Assembly: GCA_946800325.1 (NCBI GenBank)
Contig: OX326957.1
Coordinates: 12,319,591-12,383,590, forward strand
DNA from: Luzula sylvatica
Lineage: Eukaryota > Streptophyta > Magnoliopsida > Poales > Juncaceae
Length of the DNA stretch: 64,000 bases
Reading direction: 5' to 3'
Both the position numbers and the translations under genes were made by a program. Below the pieces are notes generated by a model. The model was given only the letters and a program-made list of their open reading frames with translations. It was not told the origin of the DNA and made no database searches. Shown here piece by piece: positions 11,843-24,781 of the stretch. Every line of letters begins with the position of its first letter. Within the stretch, counting starts at the first letter, position 1.

Positions 11843-12467
11843 ATAATATTATATACGATAAATCATGGACGGCTGATGCGACCGATGAATCAACAAAGTA
11901 CTAAATGATAACCTTCCGACTCGTACGGTTTATGTTATTTTACAACATTGATATCAATACATGCTTTGAATAAATTACGCTTATTTGTTAAATATAAGTA
12001 AAATTAAAAAAAAAAATCTTTAATTGACAAAAGTTGGCTTATTTCCAATTAGATAAAAGATAAAAAAAAAATTAACCTAGAAGTAAATTAATAATTAATA
12101 ATTGACATTAAATACATTATTCATGCATAGTTTAAAATAAATATAATTGAGATATTGTAGTAAGAGCACATCTTTTGCAAATCATTTGTACTACGAAATA
12201 AAAAAAGGTATATATATTCAAAGATAAGAGGCAAATTCATGTATACTTCTGCAAGATCTCAAAATGACACCTACAAAATGAGAAATATCATGGATACAAA
12301 ACAACAACAATGGTATATAACTCAAAAAAAATAAACAAACAATGCATGGTAAATTTGTAGAGAACATACAAAAAATATTATGTATAATCTATAAATAATT
12401 TCTGAACCCTTAAAAGAATATTCCAAAACTGTCAATGTTTTCTTATACCCTTTTTATACCGTGTGTT

Positions 12468-13286
12468 TAGGGCTGACATTTTACCGAGACGAGCCGAACA
12501 CAACATAGCTCGAGCTCGGCTCGAGTCTGGTTCGAGCCGGCTCGGCTCGAGTCTGGTTCGAGCCGGCTCGGCTCGACTCGTACGAGGGGTTCGAGCTCGG
12601 AAGTCTAGCTCGAGATCGGCTCGAAAAAATGTCGAGCCAGCTCGGCTCGAAAGAACCGAAAAGTTGCTCGTAGCGACTCAGGCGACTCAGCGAGAGGCGA
12701 GAGGCGAGAGGCGAGACTCTGAGAGTAGCGAGAGGAGTGACGACGCAGCGAGAGAGGAGTTGCTCGTAGCGACTAGCGAGAGAGGAGCGAGAGGCGAGAG
12801 AGGTCTGAGAGTAGTGAGAGGAGTGACGACGCAGCGAGAGAGGAGTTGCTCGTAGCGACTAGCGAGAGAGGAGCGAGAGGCGAGAGAGGTCTGAGAGTAG
12901 CGAGAGGCGAGAGAGGAGCGAAAGGTGAGAGAGGTCTGAGAGTAGCGATTAGAGACTTACGACTAGCGCGAGGAGAGGCGAGGACGCGGCCGAGTCTGAG
13001 AGTAGCGAGAGAGGATTAGGGTTAGATTTGGAGTCTGAGAGTAGCGAGAGAGAGAGAGAGAGCGGCGAGATAGTTCTGGGAAGAGAGAGTATATACGCAA
13101 AATGTTCGAGCTCGAGTTGGCTCGCGAGCCGAACATCACCCGACTCAAGCTCGGCTCGAAGTTGGCTCGAGCTGGCTAGGCTCGGCTCGAATTTTTCGAG
13201 CTAATTTTTGAACGAGCTATTTTCGAACGATCTTCGAGCCGAACTCGAACGAAGTTCGAGCCGAGCTTTTTTTTTTACCAGCCCTA
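12468..13286. mobile_element. hAT-like non-autonomous element rich in GAGCTCG
   Basis: The 819-bp block opens TAGGGCTGACA and closes CCAGCCCTA, an inverted TAGGGCTG terminus as in many plant hAT elements. Both subterminal regions are packed with GCTCGAGC, GGCTCGA and GAGCCG words. The centre (about 12670-13060) is a minisatellite of AGCGAGAGGAG / GACGACGCAGCGAGAG units. No transposase is encoded; the 130-codon plus frame is a by-product of composition. I saw no 8-bp target duplication, so class assignment rests on termini only. Confidence 0.6.
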
Positions 13287-13620
13287 CGAGTACTTAGTAC
13301 TTAGAAAGATATTATTTTCAATATTTTGGAAAACGAAGGGCATGGATATAATCTCGAATGTTTTGGAGGAGATCTTTAAAATTTTGTAAGGTGTACTGGA
13401 TATTCGAAGTTTTTTAGGGGTACTAGAAAAATATGCCTAAAAAATAAGATGACTATTGTATAATACACATTGATATATTACCAATCAAATGTACTAATGT
13501 ATATGTTATTGTTGGCCATATTTTTAATTAAATAAAGTACATATTCAATGCATAGTGCGATCTAGATGTGCATTGAAATGATTTAATGTGCTAACTATCT
13601 TTTATACGTTTTGTTATAAA

Positions 13621-13960
13621 TTAGATTTATCCCCGCGCAATTGCGGGGGACAACATATCTATTTTTTTTACATATTTTTTATATAATTATTTAAATAGAA
13701 TTAACTCATGTGTGAATTAATGCGCACGAGTTTGAACTAAATTAATCTAATCATGACATATTTGCAAATATCATGATATCAATAGATGCATAAGATTCAT
13801 GAAATTAGTATATCACGGATATTATTTTCTGATATAATTTGTATAAATAGCATTTGTTCGGGTGTTTTTAAAATCGATTAATATAATCATGACATATTTG
13901 CAAATATATTTGATGTCAATATACGCATTATAGTTACGGTTCATTAAATGATCATAATGT
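13621..13960 (-). mobile_element. Helitron 3' end, minus orientation (partial)
   Basis: On the minus strand CCCCCGCAATTGCGCGGGG is followed by ATAAAT and CTAA at 13624-13621, then T, which fits the CTRR|T rule. The neighbouring sequence to about 13960 is similar to the minus strand of 22.75-22.98 kb, which has the same type of hairpin, so both belong to one family. The 5' end is not defined. Confidence 0.55.
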
Positions 13961-14024
13961 GTCATATGGATACAACGGACAAATGACAAAAAAAACTCGC
14001 ATAAATTTGAGGTTACAAAATTTC

Positions 14025-14860
14025 ATATATACCCGTGCGAAATGATCAAATACAAAAAAAATTGAAAAGCAAAATAAGGACCAAAAGGAAAAAAGGAAAA
14101 AAATTGGGTAAAAAGGTAAATTACAAAAAAATTGATATTTTTTTTATATTTTGGTCATTTATTTATATTTTGGTTCTTTTTAATTTACATTTTGGTCTTT
14201 TTGTACATTTTGTTCTATTTTTCTTATTTTATATTTTAGTCGTCTTTTTGGTTTATTTATATTTTGTCCTTTTTTACATTTCATATATACCCGTGCGAAA
14301 TGATCAAATACAAAAAAAAAAAAAAAGCAAAATAAGGCCCAAAATGTAAAAAGGAAAAAAATTGGGTAAAAAGGAAAATTACAAAAAAAAAAAAAAAATT
14401 GAACTTACGAAATTACATACATAATCCTGCCCAATGAGAAAATTAAAAAAAAAAGTTGGAAAATACGAAAAAATAATCAAAATGTAAAAATTGACCAAAA
14501 TATAAAATAGGAAAAAAGATCAAAATGTAAAAAAGGACAAAATATAAATAAACCAAAAAGATGACCAAAATATAAAATAAGAAAAAAAGAACAAAATGTA
14601 CAAAAAAGACCAAAATGTAAATTAAAAATGACTAAAATATAAATAAATGACCAAAATATAAAAAAAATATCAAAATGTAAAAAAAGACCTAAATATAAAA
14701 TAGAAAAAAATGATTAAAATGTAAAAAAAATCAAAATGTAAATAAACAAAAAAAAGACCAAAATATAAAATAAGAAAAAGAACAAAAATGTAACGAAGGA
14801 CCAAAATATGAAGTGATGACGTGGCCTCATGTATGAACCCAAAATTTTCTAACTTTATAG
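14025..14860. repeat. GACCAAAATGTAAA minisatellite with a 130-bp foldback
   Basis: The same short-unit family as 7.2-8.0 kb. The segment 14151-14282 (TTTGGTC, TTTACATTTT words) is matched almost base for base by the reverse complement of about 14524-14659. A direct repeat containing ACCCGTGCGAAATGATCAAA occurs at about 14029 and 14288. It ends with GACGTGGCCTCATGTATGA, as the 8-kb array does. Confidence 0.8.
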
Positions 14861-16800
14861 ATAAGAAAATATTCTGTAACTAGCTGTAAGACAAAATTAT
14901 TGCTCGCTGGAAATAAATATGATTGATATTTTCTCTTGACTTGTTGAGATTTAGATCACGCCATCTTGCTTTCTTTCCATAGAAAATTTCATCAAGAAAA
15001 CTTATAACCTAAAGTCTGAATTATAAATCATAAAAATTATCAAAATACGATATTTGATTGCATCTATTAAACTTATAACCTATTGGATTTTGTCAAAAGA
15101 TGATGATAATAATAGTAACAATAATAATAATGACAAAATTATACCATGGGATTAAAATACATTATGTACTTATAGTAACTCAACATTTTATCAAAAAGTA
15201 TATTCGTTGAATATTTAAAGTCAACTACTATATTTATTATTTTATGTACAAAAATATCACAATTCAATACAGGTTGTGAGGAAAAGGTAAATTGCTTTGG
15301 AAGCTAACCAATTCAATAACGTGTCGATGTCAAGTCAAGAACAATTAATTAACATATTAGTTAATTATTATACATGTCATCATCGCATTTGTTAATTTGT
15401 TATAATGTTGCTTACCATATTTGTTAGTTATTATACATATTAATTATCATATTTGTTAATTAATATACATGTTAATATCCATATTATTGATTATTATAAT
15501 GTTAATTATCATATTTGATAATTATTCCTCATGTTCAAATTTGAGGTAAGATTATTAATTAAGATGTTAATTGTTCGTATAAGAAATAAAATATTAATTG
15601 GTTACACACAATTTAATTGTTATTTACATTGTTCAATTAATTGAATTGTTAAGTTTATTGTTGATTAGTTCTAATTCGGTTGTTAATACAAATAAATTGT
15701 TAATTGGAAGGCCTTTTATACTTAAACCATGGGATTGTTAATTGATGGATGTTACGTTCTCTAAAAAACGAGTCTATGCCTTCAACATGATTCAATCATC
15801 AATGTGGATGTACAATGTGGGCAAAGCATAATTTTATTTAAAGTCTTGTTATTAAAATGAAAATAAATTTTTGTTCCTCTTCATGTGTTGTTATTAAAGA
15901 CTAAACATGTCCCTGCCAACAAACAATTAACGAGAGAAGAATAAGAGACGGTCAAGAACGAAAGAAAGTTGTGAGTTTATAATTCAACACTCCAAATTTG
16001 TCCAATATATCAAAGATTAACTTTAATGTTATTTATTTATCAATTTAATTTATATTTATTCATTCATTAATATAAAAAATATCATGTTTCTTTTCAATTT
16101 GTTTTTTCATGATAAAATTTATAAATTACAATTAGTATTTGTCAATTTGTGTTACCGATTAAAAGAACTGATTTGTCCAGTCATGGAACAATTATTAGTT
16201 ACTATATTGGTATATATTTTTTATGTAATCGTATTAAAGTACTGGTTATTCAATATTTTAAATATTTGCTCCTCCTTTCTCAGATTGCATTCTACTCAGT
16301 CTGTTTTTATGAGGAATTGAATTGTCCCTCTTAACATATTTATCAATACGTATATCCTAGTGCTCTCATGATTTTATTTTATACATATCATCCTTCCTTA
16401 GTTCATTGAGATTCTCAACTTGCGTTTCTCTAGTATATTTGTTATATACTCTTTTTTCAAATCCATGATTGGCCTTCTTATATGGGTGTCATCACCTCCA
16501 AAACATCAAAAAAAAAAAATGTTGATATGTCAATCGAGAATGGTTAATTGAATTGATTAGTAATCAAATAAATGCTTAGTTGGATTGACTCATTTAAAGA
16601 ATCTAATTAATCCAATTAACCTCTCTTAATTGACGCATGTTCATGGAGATGTCATATATTTATCCTTCTTATATTGTGTTATTTGAGTTTTTTCAGATGG
16701 TTATGACATAAATGACACTACTCGTCTTTTTCGGCATGTACTTTTCTCCTCGGAATTTTTAGAGAGCTCAAATTCCACTTGTATGCTCTCACATAAATAT
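14861..16800. other. AT-rich intergenic DNA without a recognised gene
   Basis: I see runs of TTAATTAT/CATATTTGTTAATTA-like short repeats near 15340-15680 and short open frames of at most about 78 codons with no family resemblance. There is no RNA gene or element terminus that I can defend. Confidence 0.5.
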
Positions 16801-16802
16801 AT

Positions 16803-17058
16803 ATAGAGTAGTGATGTATATCCTTTAGTACTCTTCTTCAATAGACTTGACGATGCGGATTTGAAAATTAAAACACAAATACATAATTTAACATCTTAAT
16901 TTATGATTTAATTATCATCGTTTATGATTGAACATCTAAATAATATGTCAAATCATGAATTAAGATGTTAATTCTTAAGATGTTAGTTCTTAAATTGATA
17001 AATCATCTCCACGTCATCAAAATTATTAGGGAAAAGGTGAGGGTACATCCAACATTTT

Positions 17059-17060
<2 letters not shown>
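16803..17060. mobile_element. MITE of the GTACATCCAACATTTTCC family, copy 1
   Basis: About 250 bp with internal inverted TTAACATCTTAATT / AATTAAGATGTTAA blocks and a right end GGTACATCCAACATTTTCC. Two relatives lie at 20330-20582 and 39248-39503. The left end (GATGTATATCC) is more diverged. No coding capacity is present, and the target duplication is not clear. Confidence 0.6.

Positions 17061-17112
<52 letters not shown>
17061..17112. repeat. AT dinucleotide microsatellite
   Basis: An uninterrupted AT run of about 26 repeats directly adjoins the MITE end. It lies about 180 bp beyond the stop codon of the kinase gene. Confidence 0.95.
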
Positions 17113-17114
<2 letters not shown>

Positions 17115-17289
17115 ATTAACTTATGGTGAAAATTATATTCTTCTATCAACCAATTACATTATAGACAGGAAATTCAATAATTTTTTGATAAATTCATCAT
17201 ATTTAAATAAATGAAAACAATACGAAATGAAAGATCTATAATATGCTACATGCCACAGAAAAAAATATAAATTAGCCTTGTTATCATCA

Positions 17290-18213
17290 TCAACGACGAT
17301 GAAGTTTTTCGACAATTGGCCAAACGTCATTAAAGAGTTGAGGACGATCACTTCTACTCAGTTGAACACACCTTAAGCCCAACATGGTTAACTCCTCTAC
17401 ATGATCAAAGGGCCAGTTTCCAGCGGACTTGTCGATAATTTCATGTAATGTCTTGTTTTTCACTGTTTCTCGCACTTTAGACACAATCCCTATTGTAGGT
17501 TGTCCGGTAATAAGACGAAGGATGATGACACCAAGAGCAAATACGTCAGATTTTTCCGTAAGTTCTCCGGTACTTGCAAATTCGGGATCCATATATCCGA
17601 ATGTTCCCATAATAGTATATGTTTCACATAAAGAAGTCACGTCGGTTCGTTCTATTAGGTGAGAAATACCAAAATCACCTAGTTTACTCACAAAGTTTGC
17701 ATCGAGGAGAACATTGTCCGGCTTGAGATCTCCATGTATCACCATGTTAGGTTTACTCGAATGGAGAAAAATCAAAGCTAAGCAAATTTCAGCCAAGATG
17801 GACGTACGGACTTTCCATGTGAGAGAAGTGTTATTTTTATGATTAAGATGGTCTTCGAGACTCCCGTTGGGCAAGAACTCGTAAACTAGTGCAGAAACTT
17901 CGTAACATGCTCCCATTAGGGTAACAAGATTTGGATGCCTGACGGAGGTGAGAATATCTACCTGAAAATAGAATAAAACACAAGGTTAATCACTTTTATA
18001 GAGACAAATATACACATTGCACTATTTTCAAGTCAAGAACAATTTCAAACATTATTTTGACATAATTTATAATTTTGTCTAATTTCTAAGATATTCTATT
18101 TTTTGCACCATATAATTTGAAAACGAAGCTCTAAAACACTACGAGAACCGTTTGATTAGTGGGAATTTGAGAGAATAAACACATAATCCAAGGACAATGC
18201 CACCGTCCTTTTT

Positions 18214-18285
<72 letters not shown>

Positions 18286-21200
18286 ACAAAATTATATAAA
18301 TCATTTTTTAAAATAAACGTAATAGTATTTAATACTAAATTACTGTTATCATGAAATTAATAAATTATACTATGCATTATCAATATTATATTAAGTAATA
18401 CTTTTCCAAAAAATATATATACATATATATTAATTATTAAGTAATATTGTATTATTTATATAAAAAATAATAATTCAAATCTAATTATTTTCTTAATTAT
18501 CCTTTCCATGAAACAACTTTTATTTTTCATTATCTAATATTCTAGCACATCAAACACATATGTCAGAAACATATATCCTTCAATTTACCCTCATTCCACT
18601 TTTTGGGTACAATGCTAGAATCCTTAAAAATCATGCAAAGATTTTTACATCAAACGGATATGACCCATAACCATGATATATTGTCAAAATAATTTAGGTG
18701 CCATTGTTCATTTTTTATTTTTAATCATTTTGCTAACAATTGGCCTGTAACATATGTGTACGGCTTCTAATCTAGCAACAAAGACAAAGAAATCTAAAAC
18801 ATATCTTTAATTGGATAATATTGAGGTCATACCTCTCGTTTGAACGCTTTCACGCCTTCAGTGGATTGGGAATTCAATATTTTTACTGCCACAATTGTTC
18901 CACGCAAATAACCTTTATATACACATCCAAATGCACCTTTTCCAAGTATTAAGGAGTCGCTAAAATTTTGGGTCGCGTGCTCCAGCTCTTGTAGTGTGAA
19001 TTCAGAACGATTTCTCCCCTTGTGCGGTGTTTCTGCCTCTCGTGCAATATTATTCCGTTCAATTTGAAGTGATTCAAGGCGTTCTTTCAACTCATGGATC
19101 TCTTGCGATGCACTATTCTGGAAAGATAATAGTCCAGCAACTTTGTTGTAATATAAATAACCATTTCTAAAAATAAAATCTGAAAATATTATTTGTATGC
19201 TTTTATGTTTATGCGTTAGTATTTGTGGTTGGTGTATACGGTCATATCATTATTCAAATATATTTCCTTCTCGTTAAATTACATTAAATCTAAATTTTTA
19301 AATAAAAGGTGTGATGTACGATAATCAGCAGACATGACTGACCTGTTCTTCTCGTAACATATTTCGCTCATATTCAACCCTTCTCAATGCAATTTGTAGA
19401 TTTTGCTCCTCTTGAGTAATGTTATTCGGAGATTGTGATAAACCGAGTGGATCTTTTCCTCCTTGTAAATCAATTATTCTCTTTTTTACCGCTTGTAATT
19501 TTTGTGAGATCTCCACTATTTTTTCTTTTGATTGCGGTTTCTCTATTATTAGTTGCTCGTATTCCTTTGTAAGATGATGTCGTTCTATTTTCTCTTGATG
19601 CAGATCGTTTTCTGTTTGTAAAAGTCTAATCTCTCTTGCACCTCTGTAAGAGTAACAACAATTAAATCAAGTGTTTTCGTTTTGTGCCACATTTACCTTT
19701 TTATTGAAAGAATATAAAAACCTTCAAAAAGTTTAATGTGCATGAATTTTATAATTACAATTGAAATGTGACAGCTGGAGAACAAACTACAAACTTGCCT
19801 AAGAAATTAAAAAAAAAGGAAAAGAAAAAATGAAACGAATAATGGACAATGTATTTTTTTTGCTTCGCTTTTTTTTTTGGTTTAATGTAGTTTTGTGCAA
19901 ATAATTGATACAAAAGGCCTATAAAACCATAAAAATATTAATTTGAATAAATATGGACAATAATAATTTCAAAATATTTTGTTCAACTTATTTACTTAAT
20001 TCATTATTTTTGTGCAAGTCTTTTCTAATTTATATTAACTGCTGATATTTGGTCCTTAATATACGATGTCAATGCATGCATGGTTTCTTGTAATTGTAAA
20101 TTTATAATACATAAGATGCAGTAGTTCATATAAATGTTTAATAAATATAATATATATGGATCAACTTATGTATTTTTGTAGGTCGTTCAAACGGTTGAAG
20201 TTACCTGAAATGGAGTAGCTTTCCGTTATAGCGATGGAATGTCCATATCATGCATGGTTTATACGGTATGGTACCAAGACTTTCTAAAACATAACTGCAA
20301 TACAAAATTCAAAATCATTATTTAATTATGAGTTGGGAGGTACATCCCCTAGTGCTTTCCCACCACATTCTTGATGACTAAAATATGATTTAATACCTTC
20401 AAAGTTAACATACAAAAACATGATTTAACACCTTAATTTATGATTTAATTATTTAAATTTATGATTGAACATACAATTAAGATGTTAAATCATAAATTAG
20501 TGTGTTAATTTTTAATGTGTTAAATCATATTCACCTCATCAAAGATGTGGGAGGAGAAATGAGGGTATGTCCAACATTTTCCTTTAATTATTTAATAAGA
20601 CAGATAATCCATGCAAACAAAACTGGAAGCATGCTATTTCAGATCGATTACCATAACCAGAGAGTGGACAAAACTAATCTTTCCATTCCATGTTCAGTGA
20701 TTAGCTCCAAAGTAGTATCTTCTGCTTTTTTTGCACGAGGTACTAACATCTCGGCTTCAAACTAGAGGAAATAATATCAAAAGAAAAATTGTAAGTTTCA
20801 ACTTTAGTAACCATCTTCAATTGAAAAAAGGTTCCAAAACCAAAGTTATTTCCTCTAAAAAGTAATTTACATAGAAGTATAAAGTATTTAAATATAAGCA
20901 TACATTTTATTTTTTTCTTAAAAAGTATATCGATATGTATGTTTATATTTTTAGAATAGAAAACAATATATAAGTAAAGTTGTATTTTATTTGGAGGATG
21001 GCTAAGATACTTAATTAAGTATCATGAATTTGGTACTTAAGATTTTTTTACCATTAGATTTGCTTTGAGATTTGTGCATTTAATGATTATCAAGAACTGA
21101 TATGGAAATAATTAATTATGAGTATATATAACATTAAAAAACACATATCTCAAAACGAATCTAATGGTTAAAATATCATAAGTACCAAACCAACGATACT

Positions 21201-24200
21201 TAATTGAGTATCTTAGCCATCCTCTTTTATTTGAATATAAAATACTTAAGTAAAGATGTAATTTTATTCAAAAAATATACAAAATTGTGCTACAAATAGT
21301 ATCCTGAGTGAGTATTTTCGGAAAGTTAGAATTTTACTAAAAAAGTGAATTAATCATGTAAAAAGACATATTATTATTCAAAGGTATATTGCACATCTCA
21401 AAGACATATTTAAATAAAGGTACTATTAGAAAATATAATGGACGTATTTAAAATATATATTAGTTTGAAATTTTACTAAAAAAGTGAATTAATCATGTAA
21501 AAAGACATATTACTATTCAAAGGTATATTGCACATCTCAAAGACATATTTAAATAAAGGTACTATTAGAAAATATAATGGACGTATTTAAAATATATATT
21601 AGTTTGAAAAGATATATTTGTATTAAAATAAATATAATACTCATCTAAAATAACATATATTATTAAAAAAAAGGCATACCACACGCTTAAAAATTTATAT
21701 TTCAAAAAGATATATTAGTCAGAAAATGTATATTAAGTAATATTTCAGAAGACATATTGTTATTTCAAAAGAGACCCTCATAGATTTGTATTTCTTTTTG
21801 TATTACAATGAATTATAATACACATACCGCTAATTAAACCCGCAATATATTCTATATGATAAATTAGGAATGTAATTAATGCATTCAGTTGCCTAATTAA
21901 GTCATACGGGAAAAAAAAAACATATCACATACTCTCTAGTTATAATATTCAACATCTCACCATAACATGCCACGTGTCCATTTTTTTTCTATTGCCACCC
22001 AAATTATATCTATGTATGGAAGGAAAAATATAGTTGGCTCTCCAAACTCATCACAATATCTTTAATGAGGTAACAAAATAAATTGATTAACATTTCTAAT
22101 TGATGCAATTAAATGTTAATTGACACGTTTGATTAACACATAATTAATTTATAATATGTTAATATTAGTAAATGTTAATTAACGTGTCAATTCAATCAAA
22201 TGGTCAATTAAATCGTTAATTGAGTCAATCAATAATAATAATCAACATATTTAATCTTCTTTTGCCATATCATCAAAGATGTTATTTTTGTGTTATTGGG
22301 GCTTCATATATAATCCTCGTATGAAACTTTGGCTCAATTTTTAATTAACACATCAATAATTTATAATATGTTAATATTAATAAATGTTTATTAACGTGTC
22401 AATACAATCGAATGGTCGATTAAATCGGTAATTGAGTCAATCAATAATAATAATCAAACTAGTTAATCCTCTTTTGCCGTCTCATCAATGATTTTATTTT
22501 TGTGTTATTGGGGCTCCATATATAATCCTCATATGAAACTTTGGCTCAATTGTTATATTTTTATGGTATAATTTATAATTGTGTTTTAAAAAAAATGATA
22601 TATTTTTTATTTTAATGGATGCCATTTGAAATATATATTTCGGATTTATGTGTATTATTCACAGTTTTTTTTTATTTGCTGTGAAATTTTAATTTTGTTT
22701 GAAGTATAACATGTTATATTTTTATTTATTTTGTGTGGATTTATAATTATTGACCAATTCCATTGACACTTATTAATTATAATGCATATATCCACGATAC
22801 ACCAATTTCATGAACATTTATTAATTATAATACATTTATTGATATCAATGTATTTGCAAACATATCTTGATTATATTAATTGAGTTTAAACGCACTCGTG
22901 CAAATTTTATTTAAACAAATTATTCAAAAACAAGTAAAAAAGGTACGAAGTCCCGAGCAATTGCGCGGGCTATTGTCAGTGTATAAGAAATGAATATACC
23001 TCTTTTATTTGACATCTTCGGAGGTAGCTGCGTTGAGCTGCTTCGACGAATACGGTGCCATAATCTTCCTCTGATTCATGTGAAATATAGGTTTTTAATA
23101 TACATTTTCATATATACATGATCCAGAAATCATTCTGATGCCGGGCTTAAACAAACACATTATATCTTATATATAATTCTAAAAAATCTTTGCTTCCACA
23201 TAAATCCACATCATCAAGATAATATTGACCATTTGATCTTGATCTAAAGGTCCATATTAGTTGGTTATTCATATGAACATGTTGTGTATAAACCAACTAA
23301 ATAAAACCTAGATGAACTTTGGTCCATTGTGAACAAAATTCATTCATATTTTTGTCTCAATTAAATATGGAAAAGTTTAAAAACAAAAATTCTAATCTTT
23401 TTGTATATTGTAAAAACTCCCTAAATTTACATATGTAGTAACAAAAATAAATTGTTATTTTTTTATTTTGAAAAAGTCCTAAATTTTTTGTAGCATATAA
23501 TAATTAAAAAAAAATTATTATTACATGTAATATTTATATAATTTTAATATTTCATACATTATATTTTGACTTTTCTATTTGTTTCTAAAAAAAATAACAT
23601 AATTTAATAAAAATATGAACAACAATATTAAAAGGCCACCAATCAAATATTTAAAAAATAAAATATCATGAAACTATTAATATAATATATGAAAAGAGAA
23701 TGAAAATAAAAAACTATATGTTTGAACATATATTTTCCTATCAATATATTTGGTGATATTTATTGTTGTTTAATTTATTATTATCAGATATTAGTTTTTC
23801 ATGAATAATAAATTAAATATTAAAATTATACAAACACAACATGTAATAATTTTTTTTAAATCTCATGTTAATAAATGCTTATGAATTTTCTTAAAAATAA
23901 TAAAACTAATAAAAAACAACATTTTTTTTAATTATTACATATGAAAATAGAAGGATATTTTTGCTAAAAAAATATCGTCCATAAGGGATATTTGGAAATA
24001 AAAGGTTGGTAGAGGGAATTTGTTGGAGTTTACAAAAAATAGTATTTTTCTTAAATGTCCAAAAAAATTAGGGGGTCAAAAATGTGCCAAAACATAGAAG
24101 TCGTACAATTAGACAAAAAAAAAAACGTAGAAGCTAATTACATATTAAGAAATATTGAATCATGACAGACTCGAAACTCCTACGCAATTGTGCGGGAAAA

Positions 24201-24717
24201 AAAAGCTAGTATTCAAATATTTTTCAAAATTTTTACTTATCATTTATAGGGTGTACAGAATTTCATGTAATTTATTGAGCGAGTCAAATAAATACAATTA
24301 TCCACTTATTTGGGCATTCTTTTTCTTACAAATATTGTCCAAAGTTTTTATGCAAGAAAGAGTCAAGTATTTTAGTGAAAGAGTCAAAACAAATATTGTA
24401 AATATATTACGCAAGAAAATGCAATGTAAAAAAATACATATTTACATAATATATTTTTAAGAATTTTATTTGCATAATAAATTTTTAAGTATAATAATTT
24501 TTTAACCAAATTATTACTATCAGAATCTGATATAATACGAACTAGAATATATTTATGTTTTTAAAGAAACAAATGTAAAATTAATTTTTTCACGAAATAA
24601 TAGCGTTAAAAAATAATTTATCTATGTAAATAACTTCTTAAACTTATAAACAACAATAAAGTTGAAAAATGACAGCAAAATTCATATAATTTTTTTTTGT
24701 TTTATTCTTTTTATAAT

Positions 24718-24781
<64 letters not shown>

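Larger units (their letters stand above)
8041..12430. repeat. Segmental duplication, copy 1 (partner near 24.8-28.0 kb)
   Basis: Colinear same-orientation similarity links this stretch to about 24781-28000: USP exons at 8.1-9.1 and 24.8-26.4 kb; the block ending GTTTTGGGAAACCAAAATTT near 9635-9650 and 26900; CCTTCCGACTCGT at about 11925 and 27467; and the CACATCTTTTGCAAATCATT block near 12168 and 27733. Inside copy 1 the sequence upstream of the USP fragment (about 9110-9990) is itself repeated in tandem at about 10150-10930. Copy 1 also holds extra material at 10.98-11.85 kb. Confidence 0.8.

Noticed and set aside
12463..12855. 130-codon Arg/Ser/Glu-rich frame
   Set aside because: It runs through the GAGCTCG subterminal repeats and GCGAGAG minisatellite of a transposon; composition, not selection, explains it.
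14035..14349. 104-codon Lys/Phe-rich frame
   Set aside because: Spans the minisatellite and foldback at 14.0-14.4 kb; it is repeat-derived.
15000..17040. A U-box exon downstream of the kinase
   Set aside because: I looked on the minus strand for a CPI...DP-type U-box start and found no supporting open segment; a profile search would be needed to exclude it fully.
19730..19800. Extra exon of the kinase gene that would repair the exon 4-5 phase
   Set aside because: A stretch with an acceptor (TTTCTTAG) and a weak donor would restore phase, but its translation does not resemble the family and the donor is poor.
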